Source: Bacillota bacterium (GTDB taxonomy: Bacteria; Bacillota; Clostridia; Christensenellales; SZUA-584). Taken from it: a stretch of DNA of 7,629 nucleotides. The stretch covers positions 1 through 7,629 of the forward strand of contig JAEWQS010000135.1 of the NCBI GenBank assembly GCA_023399095.1. Reading direction: 5' to 3'. The translations under genes were made by a program, and so were the position numbers. Positions 5,903 through 7,629 of the stretch are shown here, in pieces (position 1 is the first letter of the stretch; each line of letters begins with the position of its first letter). Below the pieces are notes generated by a model. The model was not told the origin of the DNA. It ran no database searches and saw only the letters and a list, made by a program, of their open reading frames with translations.

Positions 5903-6649
5903 CTACTCTTTGAAAAACATTCCAAATTCTTTTATTGTATAAGAATTTATGTCTTGTATTCTTTGATGCAATTTCCTATTTTCTTCTTGTAATGTTTTAA
6001 GTTCTCCTAATAGCAAAGAGTATTCTTGTTTTATCTTATTTTCTGATCTGTAAACATCAGGTAATATTACCGAAAATAATTGATCTTTAATTTGAGCTAA
6101 TGCTTCTGGCTTTATTATTTCATATCCAGCAATAATCCTACCAACTGAAATAAATTTTGCATCATTCATTTGAAGTATACATTTCTTCAAGAAGCCCTCA
6201 TCTTCTTTAGCTCGTCTAAATGCTTTATCGCCAGTTTTATTATCTATAGGATGATAGCAATCAGAATAATTTTTCAAAACAGATGTAATTGGAACAACGA
6301 AACATTTGCCATTATATTTACCAACGTATAGTCCACAATGGCAATACGCCATTTCTGAATGATAAGCCTTCCCAAATTCAATAAAACAAACTTGCCCATA
6401 AGAAAGTTTTTTCGTACCGTTTTTAGCAGGAGTGTATTTTTTGTAATCTTTTCTCTTTAGCCAATTATGTTCACTTTTTATTAATGAAGCTGCTGTATAT
6501 GCATTGGAATTAATAATCGTTTCTTGATTATTAATGTTACTTAATATTAACGCATGTAAAATTTCATGTTTATCATTAGATGATATTTTAGTATTTAATC
6601 CATCATTGTCAGCATATTTTTCTATTTTGGTAAAATCTATTTCGTGCAT
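5903..6649 (-). CDS. PemK/MazF/ToxN-like protein with N-terminal extension and C-terminal coiled coil
   Basis: A 248-residue soluble protein. Residues about 83-125 read like the SH3-like barrel of PemK/MazF toxins: GQVCFIEFGKAYHSEMAY, then HCGLYVGKYNGKCFVVPITS, which parallels the family's GDIVWVDFG..GSEQ..RPALVIS...VVAPITS. The active-site Arg of MazF appears to be His104, as in some divergent members, so RNase activity is a guess. It is about twice the length of MazF: a helical N-terminus (1-80) precedes the barrel, and a heptad-rich coiled coil (about 203-236, LLLGELKTLQEENRKLHQRI) follows. No signal peptide is seen. GGAGG (6660-6656) lies 6 nt before ATG 6649; the ATG at 6655 is too close. 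No antitoxin-like small protein is upstream on this strand; a small RNA gene lies directly downstream. It is transcribed divergently from two unknown genes. A type III (RNA-inhibited) toxin or phage-defence effector is possible. Confidence 0.7.
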   Translation of the reverse strand: MHEIDFTKIEKYADNDGLNTKISSNDKHEILHALILSNINNQETIINSNAYTAASLIKSEHNWLKRKDYKKYTPAKNGTKKLSYGQVCFIEFGKAYHSEMAYCHCGLYVGKYNGKCFVVPITSVLKNYSDCYHPIDNKTGDKAFRRAKEDEGFLKKCILQMNDAKFISVGRIIAGYEIIKPEALAQIKDQLFSVILPDVYRSENKIKQEYSLLLGELKTLQEENRKLHQRIQDINSYTIKEFGMFFKE

Positions 6650-6677
6650 ACCCATCCTCCAACAAAATATCGCTCAA

Positions 6678-6710
6678 ATTATATCACAATGTTGGATATT
6701 GTGTTATAAT
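6678..6710. promoter_or_regulatory. Symmetric divergent promoters with built-in operator-like palindrome
   Basis: ATTATATCACAAT (6678-6690) and ATTGTGTTATAAT (6698-6710) are inverted copies matching at 12 of 13 positions around a 7-nt centre. Each arm ends in an extended -10: TGATATAAT leftward (6686-6678) for the PemK-like gene, TGTTATAAT rightward (6702-6710) for the 99-residue gene. No good -35 boxes are seen. A dimeric regulator binding the TCACAAT/ATTGTG core would cover both promoters at once. Confidence 0.65.
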
Positions 6711-6752
6711 TTGTTGAATGATAAATATTCTACGTAAAAGGAAGTGATGATA

Positions 6753-7052
6753 ATGGAATGGTATATATGGATACAAGAAGAAATAGATAAAGCAATAAAG
6801 AATAAAAACTTAAATGAAGTAATTAAATACAATGATTTATTTACAAGAGCATTTATGTACGAATATACCGACTATTCTCATATCAAAGATTTATTTATAA
6901 CTGCTAAACACTTTGGTTATTTAAAAGAGGTAATAACAAAAGAAGGCTTGGATGAATATTTTGATTCTGAACACAACAATGGAATTTTCATAAGTTGGGA
7001 CGATATGCTTAATAAAGCATTCGAACAATACATTTACAATAAAAATACTTGA
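6753..7052 (+). CDS. Unknown small acidic helical protein
   Basis: A 99-residue protein with no recognised family. It is rich in Lys, Glu, Tyr and Asn, with predicted amphipathic helices (EWYIWIQEEIDKAIKNK, HIKDLFITAKHFGYLKEVI, WDDMLNKAFEQYI) and no membrane segment or helix-turn-helix that I can see. ATG 6753 is preferred because AAAAGGAAG (6736-6744) lies 8 nt upstream; GTG 6744 and ATG 6747 overlap or crowd that site. It is transcribed from the shared symmetric promoter, away from the PemK-like gene, and is followed after 36 nt by another small gene, so the two form an operon. Its position suggests a partner or regulator of the divergent gene, but nothing in the sequence shows which. Low GC matches the neighbours and points to acquisition. 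Confidence 0.7.
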   Translation: MEWYIWIQEEIDKAIKNKNLNEVIKYNDLFTRAFMYEYTDYSHIKDLFITAKHFGYLKEVITKEGLDEYFDSEHNNGIFISWDDMLNKAFEQYIYNKNT

Positions 7053-7088
7053 ATAATAACGTTGGTAATAAATATTGTGGAGGGTATC

Positions 7089-7466
7089 ATGAATAAGTTA
7101 ACCGTACTTGATAATCTAATATCAGCATCACAAACCGTTGGTTTAGATAAAAATTACTTAGTACTAATAACTTCTTTTGGGGTTGTAACTGGAAAATTTT
7201 ATAGAGTTCAAAAGAACAAAAAAGATGAAATAATAACTAAAGAAAATGTTTTTGATGCAATTTGCACCATAATAAAAGAGGAAGATGCTAAAACAATAGC
7301 AAATAGTAATGAAGAAGTTAAAAAAGACTCGATAATTCTAAAAGATGCAATGTTAGAATATCCATCTGGTAAAACTCAATATTTTGCCTATTTGTTTGTT
7401 TTTATTGATCAAATTGTTGCTGCGACTTTAAGTGCTGTTGATAAGCCTGAACAAGCAAATCACTAA
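7089..7466 (+). CDS. Unknown 125-residue protein, possibly with an Sm-like small beta-barrel
   Basis: The start ATG 7089 has GGAGGG (7079-7084) just upstream; reading back to 7062 gives residues without a site of their own. Two strand-rich parts, KNYLVLITSFGVVTGKFYRV (about 22-41) and ILKDAMLEY...YLFVFIDQIVAATLS (about 82-115), are spaced by a charged helical insert of about 40 residues. This recalls the Sm1/Sm2 pattern of LSm-type RNA-binding folds (a Gly-containing strand pair, then a short strand ending in a hydrophobic I..A..L motif), but similarity is too weak to name a family. No signal peptide is seen. It is the second gene of the rightward operon after the 99-residue gene and is followed by a weak terminator. 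If the small RNA at 5764-5857 is functional, an RNA-binding partner would make sense, but that is speculation. Confidence 0.7.
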   Translation: MNKLTVLDNLISASQTVGLDKNYLVLITSFGVVTGKFYRVQKNKKDEIITKENVFDAICTIIKEEDAKTIANSNEEVKKDSIILKDAMLEYPSGKTQYFAYLFVFIDQIVAATLSAVDKPEQANH

Positions 7467-7500
7467 ATTCTTCAACTGTAAGATTAGAGTCAACAAAAAC

Positions 7501-7521
7501 ATCGGGTGTATCCCCGATTTT
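7501..7521 (+). terminator. Probable terminator of the rightward two-gene operon
   Basis: ATCGGG (7501-7506) pairs with CCCGAT (7513-7518), loop TGTATC, followed by TTTTGTG. The stem is short (6 bp) but the T run and the position 34 nt after the stop fit an intrinsic terminator. Confidence 0.5.
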
Positions 7522-7566
7522 GTGTAAACTCGAAAGAGCGTAAGAAAAAGCAGAATTTTTATTGGG

Positions 7567-7593
7567 CGGGTGAGCCGCACGACGGCTTACCCG
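7567..7593 (+). repeat. GC-rich inverted repeat at the right end of the AT-rich segment
   Basis: CGGGTGAGCCG (7567-7577) pairs with CGGCTTACCCG (7583-7593) around CACGA; the one non-Watson-Crick position is a G-U pair when read rightward. The sequence from about 7560 to the end is GC-rich, in sharp contrast to the preceding 3 kb. It may be a dispersed repeat, the start of a structured RNA, or host DNA at the island border; the window ends too soon to tell. Confidence 0.5.
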
Positions 7594-7629
7594 TCTTGGG
7601 TGCATAATAGCGGAAACGGCCGGGCATGT

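Noticed and set aside
7402..7605. Minus-strand open frame of 67 codons at the right end
   Set aside because: It overlaps the end of the better supported rightward gene and the terminator, has no ribosome binding site in the window, and its first third reads through the GC-rich inverted repeat as Arg/Pro-rich residues.
1..7629. CRISPR array, tRNA or rRNA genes
   Set aside because: No regularly spaced identical repeats, no cloverleaf with a TTCGA-type arm, and no rRNA-like sequence were seen.

Overview
The window most likely comes from a Firmicutes/Clostridia-type anaerobe of moderate GC. Five things point that way: a clostridial-style Rho with an acidic N-terminal insert, two small DUF1540 cysteine-motif proteins, strong AGGAGG-type ribosome binding sites with TTG starts, a GEMM-I cyclic di-GMP riboswitch, and a Cache-type chemoreceptor. 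No species can be named from the sequence alone.

Left part (1-4270, moderate GC, probably host backbone). The 5' part of rho runs off the left edge on the minus strand, with a clear sigma-A promoter. Two tightly coupled DUF1540 genes face right and end at a bidirectional terminator at 1464-1489. On the minus strand, converging on that terminator, lies a well-formed c-di-GMP-I riboswitch (about 1720-1822) with its own promoter but no recognisable coding sequence behind it. What follows is about 200 nt that can fold into a long closed rod (1494-1699), a candidate structured RNA. Upstream of the riboswitch on the same strand is a complete methyl-accepting chemotaxis protein gene.

Right part (about 4313-7560, clearly AT-rich, probably acquired). 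It starts with an IS1595-family transposase that has its own promoter, a hairpin over its ribosome binding site, and a terminator. Next comes a small minus-strand RNA gene (about 5764-5857) with a consensus -35, an extended -10 and a terminator whose G-U pairs fit only the minus strand. Upstream of it on the same strand is a 248-residue protein whose middle resembles the PemK/MazF/ToxN toxin fold. This gene shares a nearly perfectly symmetric promoter/operator (6678-6710) with two small unknown genes running the other way. The composition becomes GC-rich again at about 7560, at an 11-bp inverted repeat.

Two points deserve attention. First, the PemK-like protein followed by a compact, independently promoted RNA could be an atypical protein-RNA toxin-antitoxin or defence module; in known type III systems the RNA precedes the toxin. 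Second, the c-di-GMP riboswitch appears to control a non-coding transcript. Both are inferences from sequence layout and need computation or experiment.
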